Assembly (NCBI GenBank): GCA_012517285.1 | Contig: JAAYVG010000038.1 | Location: 27,091-91,090, forward strand | Length of the DNA stretch: 64,000 bases | Direction of reading: 5' to 3' | Source of the DNA: Elusimicrobiota bacterium | Lineage (GTDB): Bacteria > Elusimicrobiota > Elusimicrobia > Elusimicrobiales > UBA9959 | Shown: piece by piece, positions 49,047-58,345 of the stretch | Layout: the number at the start of each line of letters is the position of its first letter | How positions within the stretch are numbered: the first letter of the stretch is position 1 | Made by a program: the position numbers and the translations under genes | The notes under the pieces: generated by a model | The model's input: the letters and a program-made list of their open reading frames with translations, nothing else | Told to the model about the DNA's origin: nothing | The model's database searches: none

Positions 49047-50837
49047 TTAGTTCCATTTATACCCCAGTCTTAAAAAGATTTCTTTAAGATCCTGCTCGTT
49101 TTTGCTCTGCTCTTTTTCAATTTTTGCGATATCATCTAAAATAAGCTGGATATCCCGGTGTTCCACGGCTTCACCTGTCTCTATGAATCTGGAAGGCGAG
49201 ATATTATAATCATGTTTTTCCGCTATTTCTTTGCATGATACAATCTTCAGAAACTTTTTAATCTCAACTCCCGAATTAAAAGCGGCAGATATTTTTTTTA
49301 GAGCCGATTCCGTTAAATAGTTCTTTGGACGGCCTTTTTCAAATTCATCAGAAGCGTTTATAAGAATTATTTTGCCTTTTCTTTCCGGGGACTTATTTTT
49401 GTTTATTAGAAGGATTATCCCTGCGGCTGTGGTATTGTAAAATAAATTATCAGGCAAAAGTATAACCCCCTCAATCAAATCATTATCAACAAACCATTTG
49501 CGTATGGTCTTTTCCTTGTTTTCACTCTGGCTTCCGCTTCCACGGCTGGCCGCGCCAGTATCAAGCACTATCGCAGCACGACCCTTGGGCTTAAGCGAAG
49601 CGTGTACATGCTGGACCCATGCCCAGTCTGCGCTTGATGCAGGAGCATAGCCACCACGTGAGGAAAACCTTTCATGCGGATCATTTTCATAAAAATCCGG
49701 GTCGATATTATCCTGATTCCACATGGGATTTGTGACTACAATATCAAATTGCTTAAGCCCACCTGATTGATCCTGAAATTTAGGATTTGTCATGGTATTA
49801 CCGCGAAGTATCTCCCCTTCCATATCATGGACAACCATATTCATTCTCGCTATGGCGAAACTGGAACCGGTTAATTCCTGGCCGTAAAGCTTAAGCGGCT
49901 TCTTAACTTTTTCTTTTCCATCCCTTGCCAATAATTCTAATTGGCATTTTACAAGCAATCCGCCTGATCCTGAGCAGGGGTCATAAATCTCCTCGCCCTG
50001 CTTTGGCGACATAATCTTCGCTATAAGCCAACCGACTTCCTGAGGTGTGAAAAATTCTCCCGCAGACTGACCCGAACTTTCAGCAAATTTTCTGAGCAGA
50101 TACTCATAAGCCCTACCAAGGAAATCTGGCTCAACATCGTTTATACCCAGTCTGTAATCGGGATTGCTGAATTTTTCTATCAGGCGATTAAGCGCCTCAT
50201 CGCTTATCTCACGCTCACCATTATGAGTGGCATTAAAATCAACCGTATCTATCACTCCATTAAGCGAGGGATTTTCTTTCGCTATAAGACGAAGGGCGTT
50301 CGTGATTTTTTCGCCGAGCGTTTTGGGAGTTTTGTTATCCGTATATTTAAATTCCTTACGGCCACTTAAAACCGGCCACGTCGCTTCTTCGGGAATATAA
50401 AAACGCACAAGAGAATGATCCGCTTCCAAAACTTTTCTCGCAGATTCCTCATCGCCATATTCTTTTACAAGCCTTGCTATTTCGTCTTCAAAAACATCTG
50501 AAAGACGTTTTATAAAAAGAAGCGGCAGGATATAATCCTTAAATTTTGGAGCGTCTTTTTCCCCTCTTATAGAGCATGCTGCCTGCCAAAGCATGGTTTC
50601 CATATCCTTAATATTCATCTGTTCATTATTTGAAAGGCCAGAAAGAAGATCCTCATAACCTTTGCCTAATTTTTCAATATATTCCCAAACCATACGAGAA
50701 ATAGTTGGATTAGGTTTAAACTGACCTTTTTCCCAGCGAGCAACTGTCAAAAGCGATACTCCAAGTTCTTCTGCAAGTTTTTGTTGAGTTAAGCCTGTCC
50801 TTTTACGAAGTTCCTTTATAGTTTTTGAAAATTCCAT
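49047..50837 (-). CDS. hsdM: Type I restriction-modification HsdM methyltransferase with N-terminal Xre-type HTH domain
   Basis: N-term IKELRKRTGLTQQKLAEELGVSLLTVARWEKGQFKPNP (HTH_3); GEFFTPQEVGWLIAKIMSPKQGEEIYDPCSGSGGLLV; FDIVVTNPMWN (NPPF-like). Start at MEFSK (50837). Confidence 0.93.
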   Translation of the reverse strand: MEFSKTIKELRKRTGLTQQKLAEELGVSLLTVARWEKGQFKPNPTISRMVWEYIEKLGKGYEDLLSGLSNNEQMNIKDMETMLWQAACSIRGEKDAPKFKDYILPLLFIKRLSDVFEDEIARLVKEYGDEESARKVLEADHSLVRFYIPEEATWPVLSGRKEFKYTDNKTPKTLGEKITNALRLIAKENPSLNGVIDTVDFNATHNGEREISDEALNRLIEKFSNPDYRLGINDVEPDFLGRAYEYLLRKFAESSGQSAGEFFTPQEVGWLIAKIMSPKQGEEIYDPCSGSGGLLVKCQLELLARDGKEKVKKPLKLYGQELTGSSFAIARMNMVVHDMEGEILRGNTMTNPKFQDQSGGLKQFDIVVTNPMWNQDNIDPDFYENDPHERFSSRGGYAPASSADWAWVQHVHASLKPKGRAAIVLDTGAASRGSGSQSENKEKTIRKWFVDNDLIEGVILLPDNLFYNTTAAGIILLINKNKSPERKGKIILINASDEFEKGRPKNYLTESALKKISAAFNSGVEIKKFLKIVSCKEIAEKHDYNISPSRFIETGEAVEHRDIQLILDDIAKIEKEQSKNEQDLKEIFLRLGYKWN

Positions 50838-50849
50838 CAAATTCTCCTT

Positions 50850-50890
50850 AAATATAACATATGATACATTATATATCATATGTTATATTT
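50850..50890. promoter_or_regulatory. Operator-like palindrome overlapping the hsdM promoter
   Basis: AAATATAACATATGATA-CATTATA-TATCATATGTTATATTT: 17-bp perfect arms, 7-nt spacer; minus-strand TTGACA (50891-50896)-N17-TATAAT (50868-50873) overlaps it. Confidence 0.85.
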
Positions 50891-50934
50891 TGTCAATGTT
50901 TAGAATTATCTCCCGACTCCCGCATTTTTTTAGT

Positions 50935-51215
50935 TAAAATCGTCAGGATGAATACTGATTAAGTCAAGATGTAAACTGATTCAACCAAGATTTAAACATA
51001 ATAGTTATGATTCTCTCGTAATTAGAATGATATGATAAAGTCTAACGGTGGAGATTTAGGACAATGTAACTACAGGTTAAGATTAAGATTGAGGTTAAGA
51101 AGAAAACGACAAATCTCCATCTAACCCAAACCCGAAGTAACCTACGCGGTTACTTTTGTTTCTTTCCTAAACAACTAAATAACCAGATAACTAAATAACT
51201 TTTTCGGTGCCCCCC
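50935..51215. repeat. Composite intergenic repeat, copy D
   Basis: GATGAATACTGATTAAGTCAAGATGTAAACTGATT block; hairpin AAGTAACC-TACGC-GGTTACTT (51135-51155); octads CTAAACAA CTAAATAA CCAGATAA CTAAATAA (51167-51198), then CTTTTTCGGTGCCCCC. Left boundary uncertain. Confidence 0.7.
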
Positions 51216-51324
51216 TACTTATGGTAAAATAATAAAAAGTCATAAAAATCTGATGGGTGCAGTTCACAAACTTATTCTAATTACTTTTTTTTACTCAATA
51301 TATTCTAAATTAGGTTCAGTTTTA

Positions 51325-51388
51325 GCAAATATTATAAATCATATTTGCACTTTTCACCTTTTTTGCAAATATAAAATATTATATTTGC
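51325..51388. promoter_or_regulatory. Twin operator-like palindromes upstream of the Fic gene
   Basis: GCAAATAT-TATAAATC-ATATTTGC (51325-51348) and GCAAATAT-AAAATATT-ATATTTGC (51365-51388), 40 bp apart centre to centre. Confidence 0.8.
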
Positions 51389-51427
51389 GTTTTTGACTGG
51401 TTTTTAAAATATGTTAATATATAGATT

Positions 51428-52564
51428 ATGATAAAAATGACTAAATTTATATCTGGAAGATATATTCAAAGATATCAATATAAGAGTTTTGAACCCTCTT
51501 TCATAAACGACCAATGGCTCATAGACAACAAGGATGTTATACTGTTATTAAGTAAATCTGATAAAAAAATAGGAGAGCTAAACGCTTTTTCTGAGCTTAT
51601 ACCTGATATAGATTTTTTTATTAAAATGCATATAGTTAAAGAAAGCACTTTGAGCAGCCGTATTGAAGGGACACAAACAAATATAGAAGAGGCTATTCAA
51701 ACTCAAAAATTTATTTCACCAGAGAAAAGGGATGATTGGCAGGAGGTTCAAAACTATATACAGGCAATGAATTATGCTATTAAAAGACTGAATGAGATTC
51801 CATTAAGCAACAGACTTTTAAAAGAAACTCATAAGATATTACTTGAAGGAGTTAGAGGCGAGCATAAACAACCAGGAGAGTTTAGAAAAAGTCAGAATTG
51901 GGTAGGTGGGAATAGTTTGAATGATGCGTCTTTTATCCCACCTTCATTTGAAAATTTAGAAGAACTCATGTCGGATTTTGAAAAATTTCTTCATAACAAA
52001 CATACAAATCTGCCAGATTTGATTAAGATTGCAATTGCACATTACCAGTTTGAAACAATACATCCATTTTTAGATGGAAACGGTAGGATTGGAAGATTGC
52101 TTATAACATTATATCTTGTAAATAACAATATTCTAACAAAACCAACACTGTATCTATCTGATTTTTTTGAAAAAAATAGAAGTCTATATTACGACAATCT
52201 CAATAATGCAAGAGTTAATAATAATCTTATACAGTGGATTAAATTTTTTCTTGAAGGCATATATATTACTGCAGAAAACAGCATTAACACATTTAGAAAA
52301 ATAATATCATTAAAAAGTGAGACAGAAAATATAATCATTAATCTTGGAAGAAAGCAAACACATGCTAAATTGTTGATTCAATATTTATACGGGAAACCAA
52401 TCATTAATATAAATGAGGCGGCAGAGATTCTTGATATCAATTTTTCTACTGCTTCAAGACTGATAAATGAACTGGTAAAAGCAGAGATATTGAGAGAAAA
52501 AACTGGTTTTAAAAAGAACAAAGTTTTTATGTTTGAGAAATATCTAAGACTTTTTAATTCTTAA
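51428..52564 (+). CDS. Fic family protein with C-terminal winged-HTH-like domain
   Basis: HPFLDGNGRIGRLLITLYL (Fic HPFx[DE]GNGRxxR); N-term STLSSRIEGTQTNIEEA; C-term NINEAAEILDINFSTASRLINELVKAEILRE. Confidence 0.93.
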   Translation: MIKMTKFISGRYIQRYQYKSFEPSFINDQWLIDNKDVILLLSKSDKKIGELNAFSELIPDIDFFIKMHIVKESTLSSRIEGTQTNIEEAIQTQKFISPEKRDDWQEVQNYIQAMNYAIKRLNEIPLSNRLLKETHKILLEGVRGEHKQPGEFRKSQNWVGGNSLNDASFIPPSFENLEELMSDFEKFLHNKHTNLPDLIKIAIAHYQFETIHPFLDGNGRIGRLLITLYLVNNNILTKPTLYLSDFFEKNRSLYYDNLNNARVNNNLIQWIKFFLEGIYITAENSINTFRKIISLKSETENIIINLGRKQTHAKLLIQYLYGKPIININEAAEILDINFSTASRLINELVKAEILREKTGFKKNKVFMFEKYLRLFNS

Positions 52565-52652
52565 ATGATCCACCAACCGAATTATCGCCATTATCACATG
52601 ATGTCTTTTTTCGTCAATTTTTTAGATTAGATAATAAATAATAAAATTGCTT

Positions 52653-52677
52653 TTCTAAATAACTTTTTCACTGCCCC
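52653..52677. repeat. Terminus of the intergenic repeat family overlapping the 3' end of the HAD gene
   Basis: TTCTAAATAACTTTTTCACTGCCCC, matching copy D's right end. Confidence 0.6.
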
Positions 52678-53525
52678 TTATTCCTTTTCTTTTTTCTTAC
52701 TGCAATTATTTTATCACTTATATCAGTGCTTTGAAGTATGCTGCCATTGCCCGTCATACCGTAGTAGGCATGCTCTATAGGTGTATCAGGACATATATAT
52801 GTTCCCCTTTTAATCCCTTTTGGATCCTTAGCAATACCTAACCACATAAGCCATACATTTGTGTTTGCAAAATCCTTTTCCATAAACTCAGGTTCTGCAG
52901 CAAATATCTTTTTTTTATCTCCAAACCCGTCAAGTACAGCAGCACTGTGATAACCGCAGTTTTTTGCAGCTATTATATCCTTTTCAGTATCGCCTATGAT
53001 ATACACATACGATGGACTTATCTTTTCTTTTAAAATTATATCAGCATCCTTAACTGCTGTTTTGAGCATATCCTCACGCTTTTCATGCTTCTCACCAAAA
53101 CCACCAAAAAGAAAATAATGAGAAAGCCTTGATGGCTCTAATTTTATATATGCCCCTTCCTTAAGATTACCACTCCCAAGCCCTATTAAAATATCCTTTC
53201 TATTCGAAAGCTTTTCAAGAAGTCTTTCTATCCCCTTTATCTTGAAATATTTTTTATTCTTGACAGAATACTCAACCTCTTCTGGCAAGAATTTTATATA
53301 AAGCTCCTTTATTTTCTTATAATCTTTTTCTGATGGCTTTTTATTAAAAGCACATCTGTATGCATTTTCAAAATTAACCCTGTCGGTTGAGCCCTGAAGC
53401 TCAAAAAAACTACACACATTTTTTGGGCCTCCCATAGCTGATAAAGCTTTGTTCAATGCCCTTAAACCCGCACCACCAGTATTTATAAGAGTTCCATCTA
53501 TATCAAAAAGTATTACTTTTGTCAT
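52668..53525 (-). CDS. HAD-superfamily hydrolase (phosphoglycolate-phosphatase-like)
   Basis: VILFDIDGTLINTGGAG; GLGSGNLKEGAYIKL; YIIGDTEKDIIAAKNCGYHSAAVLDGFG. Confidence 0.87.
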   Translation of the reverse strand: MTKVILFDIDGTLINTGGAGLRALNKALSAMGGPKNVCSFFELQGSTDRVNFENAYRCAFNKKPSEKDYKKIKELYIKFLPEEVEYSVKNKKYFKIKGIERLLEKLSNRKDILIGLGSGNLKEGAYIKLEPSRLSHYFLFGGFGEKHEKREDMLKTAVKDADIILKEKISPSYVYIIGDTEKDIIAAKNCGYHSAAVLDGFGDKKKIFAAEPEFMEKDFANTNVWLMWLGIAKDPKGIKRGTYICPDTPIEHAYYGMTGNGSILQSTDISDKIIAVRKKKRNKGQ

Positions 53526-54762
53526 AAACTATTCTTCCTTTTTTTATTGTAATTTTATTGAGATTATCACCAAAATAATATGCTATTTCACGATAATCTT
53601 TTACATCCATAACTACGAGATCTGCCTGCATATTAGGAATAATCATACCAACACTATTATTTACACCTAAAACACAAGCCGCATTGTATGTGGATGCAAC
53701 GATTGCCTCCTCAACACTCATCTTCATATAGTTCACTGCAACAGATAAAACAAACTGCATATTCCAGCATGGAGAAGTGCCCGGATTAAAATCTGTAGCA
53801 AGAACAACATTAGCACCATTCTCTATGAAATTTCTTGCACGAGGATACTTTAATACCCCCATAAAATAGTTTGATGCCGGAAGAAATATGGCAGAGACAC
53901 CAGATTTTACCATCCTTTTTATGTCATTGCTGTCAGCAAAATCAAGGTGATCTGCAGAAACTGCTTTTACCATTGAAGCAACATAAGAACCACCTGAGTG
54001 TGCAAGCTGTTCACAGTGAACCCTTGCGATAAAGCCAAGCTTTTTTGCATACTCCAAATAATCCACTGACTCATCAATGCCAAAATGTCCATCATCAACA
54101 AATATATCAACATATTTTGCAAGTTTTTTTTGAGCAACAGCAGGTAAAACTTTATCCTTTAAATATTTTAGATATTCTTTTGAGGATGAAAATTTTTTAG
54201 GAATGGAGTGAGCACCTAAGAATGTTGGTATCATATCAAGCGGAATAACTGGAGCAGTTTCCTTTACAACCTCAAGCATTTTTATCTCATTTATAAGATC
54301 AAGCCCGTATCCACTTTTAACCTCAACCGTTGTCGTTCCGCACTCAATAAATTTTTGAGCAAAATATTTAAGATTTTGAGCAAGAATTTTTTTTGATGCT
54401 TCCTTTATATCTCTGGCACTTCTGTTTATTCCGCCACCAGCCTTTTTTATATCAAGATAGCTCTTCCCATTTGCTCTCATCTCAAAATCAAGAAGCCTTG
54501 GTCTTGCAAATACAGTGTGTGTGTGTGAATCTATAAAAGCAGGCATAACAACGCCATTTGCTTTTATGTTGATGTGTTTATCATTCTTTGGAATGCGTTT
54601 TATTACATCGCTTTCCTTGCCTGCATATTTTATTTTTTCATCCTCAATATAGAGAGCTGCATTTTTTACTATTGAAAGCTCTGAAAGGTTTTTTGATATT
54701 CTTGCAGCCTTTGGACCTTTTAATGTCAGTAGCTGGGTTATATCTGTTATCAATATGTTCAT
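53503..54762 (-). CDS. hutI: Imidazolonepropionase
   Basis: MPAFIDSHTHTVFARPRLLDFEMRANGKSYLDIKKAGGGI; VEVKSGYGLDLINEIKML; ATDFNPGTSPCWNM. Confidence 0.93.
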   Translation of the reverse strand: MNILITDITQLLTLKGPKAARISKNLSELSIVKNAALYIEDEKIKYAGKESDVIKRIPKNDKHINIKANGVVMPAFIDSHTHTVFARPRLLDFEMRANGKSYLDIKKAGGGINRSARDIKEASKKILAQNLKYFAQKFIECGTTTVEVKSGYGLDLINEIKMLEVVKETAPVIPLDMIPTFLGAHSIPKKFSSSKEYLKYLKDKVLPAVAQKKLAKYVDIFVDDGHFGIDESVDYLEYAKKLGFIARVHCEQLAHSGGSYVASMVKAVSADHLDFADSNDIKRMVKSGVSAIFLPASNYFMGVLKYPRARNFIENGANVVLATDFNPGTSPCWNMQFVLSVAVNYMKMSVEEAIVASTYNAACVLGVNNSVGMIIPNMQADLVVMDVKDYREIAYYFGDNLNKITIKKGRIVYDKSNTF

Positions 54763-55625
54763 AAAACTATTGCCACCGAGAACAAGAAACCAAATATCAG
54801 AACAAACTTTGATGTTTCTCTGACAAGAGCTGAATAATCAGCAACTCTTAATACTTTAAAAAGATTATACGCAGGAAACAAACCAATTATCAAAACAGCT
54901 GAGGCCATTGAAAAATTTAAAAAGAAAAAGGCTATAACAAAACTCAGCAAGAGAAATGATAAATAAATATTTTTAGCCGCTTTAATGCCAAATACATCAA
55001 CAGCTGTTTTTATTCCTTTTTGGCTGTCAGAACTATCATCCCTCATATTGTTTGCAAGGAGTATGTTTACTATTAAAAGAGCTGTCGGAAGTGAAAGATA
55101 AAGTGAATCTAAAATGAATTTTTTTGCCATGATCATAACGCTTCCAGTTACTATAAGAGGGCCAAAGCAGAGGAATATAACGATCTCACCGAGGGCTCTG
55201 TATTTGAGTGAAAAAGGATTTGCAGTATATATTATTGCAAGCAAAAACCCACTAACGCATATCCATAACAAATTATACAATGAATATTTAAAAATTATAA
55301 AGAGACCTATTACCGCACCGAGTGAAAACAACAACAAAGAAAGAAAAAAAGCATTTGAAGGGGTTATAAGCCCCTTAACAATTCCTATGTCATCAGAGCT
55401 TTCATCATCAACACCATTTCTGTAATCGTAGTATGTGTTTAAAAGATTTGCACCTATATGGATTGATAGCCCTGCAAAAAAAACAAGACAAAAATCAAAC
55501 CAGTTAAACCATCCATTTTTATATGAATAAACCCCTGATATAACCATAGGAACAATTGATGCAGGCCATGAATAAGCCCTCAACACTATGCACCATCTTT
55601 TAAACAAACTCATAAAAAACTCCAA
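54759..55625 (-). CDS. menA: UbiA-family prenyltransferase, probable MenA
   Basis: GANLLNTYYDYRNGVDDESSDD; NNMRDDSSDSQKGIKTAVDVFG; multi-TM. Confidence 0.8.
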   Translation of the reverse strand: MEFFMSLFKRWCIVLRAYSWPASIVPMVISGVYSYKNGWFNWFDFCLVFFAGLSIHIGANLLNTYYDYRNGVDDESSDDIGIVKGLITPSNAFFLSLLLFSLGAVIGLFIIFKYSLYNLLWICVSGFLLAIIYTANPFSLKYRALGEIVIFLCFGPLIVTGSVMIMAKKFILDSLYLSLPTALLIVNILLANNMRDDSSDSQKGIKTAVDVFGIKAAKNIYLSFLLLSFVIAFFFLNFSMASAVLIIGLFPAYNLFKVLRVADYSALVRETSKFVLIFGFLFSVAIVL

Positions 55626-55658
55626 ATTGTACCATAATAGTTGTACTCTACAACTTTA

Positions 55659-56585
55659 CTATTTCTCCCTTTCTGTCATTGAATACATAAAATTATATAG
55701 TTCAACCGCTGCCTTTTTGTTTGGCAGTTTGTGGACATCAGTCTCAACTTCTTCTATAAGTTTCAATGCCCTATCCCTTGCCTTTTCTATATATCCATTT
55801 TCAATTATGTATTTTTTTAACTCATAAAGGGAGGTCAGATCAGCTCTATCATTAAAAAAACCCTCAATCCTCTTTCTGACATAGTCATCGTCAAGAGATA
55901 ATAGAACAGGATAGTTTATCTTACCCTCAAGTATGTCCTTGAAAGTATCCTTTCCTATTGAGTTTTCATCGCCACTTATATCAAGTATATCATCTATTAT
56001 CTGGAAGCTCATACCAAAGCTATCAGAAATCCTTTCTAACTCACGAGAGAAGCTCCCACCTGATATCAATCCACATGAGGTTGCTATCCATTTAAAAAGC
56101 GGTGTTGTTTTGAGGGATATAACCTCAGAATATATATCACTACTTATTATTTTATATCTGCTGTTCTCTTCAAGGAGTGCTCCCTTGCTCATATCCTCAA
56201 CACAATCAGCGAGTGAAAAAGATATATCAGATGATATTGAATTTGCTTTTCTGAAAGCAATTGCTGCTGTAAAATCACCAACAAGTATTGCCATATTAAG
56301 ACCAAAGGTAAAATTTATCGTCGGATTGCCCCTTCTTTTCACACCATCATCCACACAATCATCATGGAGAAGAGATGCAAGATGTATAAGCTCGGCCGAT
56401 GATGCTATCTTTATTATTTTATCAGTATCAATAGCCAATGCATCTGCTATATGATATGCAAACCTTGTTCTTGTAGCCTTCCCAAGGGGATCTATAAAAT
56501 TTTTCTTGAAGTCAAAATATTTTTCAGGGATGTCTTTGAGGGAGGAGTTGATATCATTCTTTACAGCTATTAAAAATTTATCCAT
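55659..56585 (-). CDS. Polyprenyl (trans-isoprenyl) diphosphate synthase
   Basis: LASLLHDDCVDDGVKRRGNPTIN (first Asp-rich motif); SFQIIDDILDISG (second motif). Confidence 0.92.
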   Translation of the reverse strand: MDKFLIAVKNDINSSLKDIPEKYFDFKKNFIDPLGKATRTRFAYHIADALAIDTDKIIKIASSAELIHLASLLHDDCVDDGVKRRGNPTINFTFGLNMAILVGDFTAAIAFRKANSISSDISFSLADCVEDMSKGALLEENSRYKIISSDIYSEVISLKTTPLFKWIATSCGLISGGSFSRELERISDSFGMSFQIIDDILDISGDENSIGKDTFKDILEGKINYPVLLSLDDDYVRKRIEGFFNDRADLTSLYELKKYIIENGYIEKARDRALKLIEEVETDVHKLPNKKAAVELYNFMYSMTEREK

Positions 56586-56589
56586 AAAA

Positions 56590-58320
56590 TTATAACTTTA
56601 TTTTATTTTTTATACTGTTCTGCCAGTCTGTTAGCTTATCAGTATTGAGCTTTAGTTTATTTTGAAGCTCATACTGTTTATCTTTTATCATCTTATCAAG
56701 TGATTCCTTTTGCTTGTTTATTTCGTCATCTATTTTCTTTGATATCTGTTTCTTTGCTTCATCCACCTGTGCCTTGAATGCTGACTGAAGCGATGATGAT
56801 ATTATTTCAGCTATATCAGTCTTGAATGAAATTGATGGGCTTTGAAACCTTCCCCCCACCGAGATATCAATGGTAAAAGTTTTTATATTTGAAAGCGACT
56901 GTTCTATTGTCCTGTTTATCAGATCATATTTTGAGGTAAGATTAACAGAAGGATTGACATTAACATCTCTGAAAAGTATTTTTATATCAGATTTCAAATT
57001 GTCAGAGACGGTCTCAAGGAGAATGGATGTATCCATAAACGCTTGAGGGATATCAAGCTTTATCTGATTGTTCCCAAACGAAAGGTTGTTAAGCTTTGCT
57101 CCATAATATTTTATATCTGTTTTTGATGTAATTGTGGATGAATAGATATCAATTACAGAATAAAGAGATATACTGGAGTCATCCTTTTTGCCTGACAAAT
57201 TTATTTTTATCGGCTTTGGATATATATGAGGCTGGGTAGTAAGGTTTTGAACGCTTGCAGAATAGGCTATCGGGTTATCAGGTGTTAAAACACCATCTAT
57301 ATGAGCCATAACAAGAAGAAATTTAGGATATGATTTTTCTTTTGGATATGAGATTATCCTGCCTCGCTTTTTCTTTTCCTCTAAAACCTTTTTTTTGGGA
57401 TTATCGGGTATATATTTTTTAGTATTTTGAGCAAGTGTGTAATAATAGCTTATTTTATTCATCACACTCTCGCCAATAAGCATTTTTGAAATATTTTCTT
57501 TATCAAGATCTGGAAGCTTGGCAAGCTGTGAAACCCTGTTTATGTCATTCTCCCTTGCTTTGTTAAGCTCATCATAATAATCCTTTGTTTGATTTATAAG
57601 CCTTTCAATCTCTTTTTTATCGCTGTTATAATCCTTTAATAAACTGTCAACATCCTTTTTTACATCAGCTACAAGTTTCATCTGCTTTATAAAATTCTTT
57701 TCTTTTTTTACAGCATCAATTTTTTTGTTTATCTCCTTTATTTTATCATCGTACTTAGAAAAATTAATTTTATCATCAATATTTTTATAATCATTATTAT
57801 ATTTTTCTTTCAGCTCATTTATAAGCTTTACAGAATCAAGGCTGTTTGCATCAATTTTTATACTGTCAATTGCATCGGTTTTTATATCATCAATCCTGCT
57901 GGTAGCAAAAGATTTCAGGGTGTTTAAATAGTTCTCTACGAATGCTGGCATCTGTGTTTTTTTAATCTTTATTTTGCAGGATGTTTTCCTTGGAGTGGAG
58001 AACTCAAGCCCGCTAAGAAAGGCTTCGTTTATAACAAACTTTTTTTCAAACAATGGTTTGGGAAGAAGAGAAAATCTCAGTTCTTTAAATTCAAAAAGAT
58101 TTCTATACTCTTTATCTTTATTACCGACACTAAGGCCTTTTATATTCAATGACAGGTGGAGAAAACTTGTTTTAAGGTCCTTTATATCTGCCTTAGCCTC
58201 AAATGTTGACTCAAGTGCTTTAACAAAACCCCATTTTAATATTGGGTCAAATGCAAAATAAAAGAATAGATATATAATGATAATTAAAAAAGCCCTCGGT
58301 ATTATATAGCTCCACTTCAT
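56590..58320 (-). CDS. TIGR03545-like membrane-anchored coiled-coil protein
   Basis: N-terminal TM followed by AsmA/DUF748-like opening and long coiled coil; overlapping neighbourhood with the TIGR03546-like gene. Confidence 0.65.
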   Translation of the reverse strand: MKWSYIIPRAFLIIIIYLFFYFAFDPILKWGFVKALESTFEAKADIKDLKTSFLHLSLNIKGLSVGNKDKEYRNLFEFKELRFSLLPKPLFEKKFVINEAFLSGLEFSTPRKTSCKIKIKKTQMPAFVENYLNTLKSFATSRIDDIKTDAIDSIKIDANSLDSVKLINELKEKYNNDYKNIDDKINFSKYDDKIKEINKKIDAVKKEKNFIKQMKLVADVKKDVDSLLKDYNSDKKEIERLINQTKDYYDELNKARENDINRVSQLAKLPDLDKENISKMLIGESVMNKISYYYTLAQNTKKYIPDNPKKKVLEEKKKRGRIISYPKEKSYPKFLLVMAHIDGVLTPDNPIAYSASVQNLTTQPHIYPKPIKINLSGKKDDSSISLYSVIDIYSSTITSKTDIKYYGAKLNNLSFGNNQIKLDIPQAFMDTSILLETVSDNLKSDIKILFRDVNVNPSVNLTSKYDLINRTIEQSLSNIKTFTIDISVGGRFQSPSISFKTDIAEIISSSLQSAFKAQVDEAKKQISKKIDDEINKQKESLDKMIKDKQYELQNKLKLNTDKLTDWQNSIKNKIKL

Positions 58321-58345
58321 ATATTAAATTCCTTCATCAATTTTT

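Noticed and set aside
48814-49056. 80-aa ORF in the track upstream of the Abi_2 gene
   Set aside because: It reads through two promoters, two stem-loops and two U-tracts, has no recognisable domain, and lies where the structured RNAs explain the sequence better.
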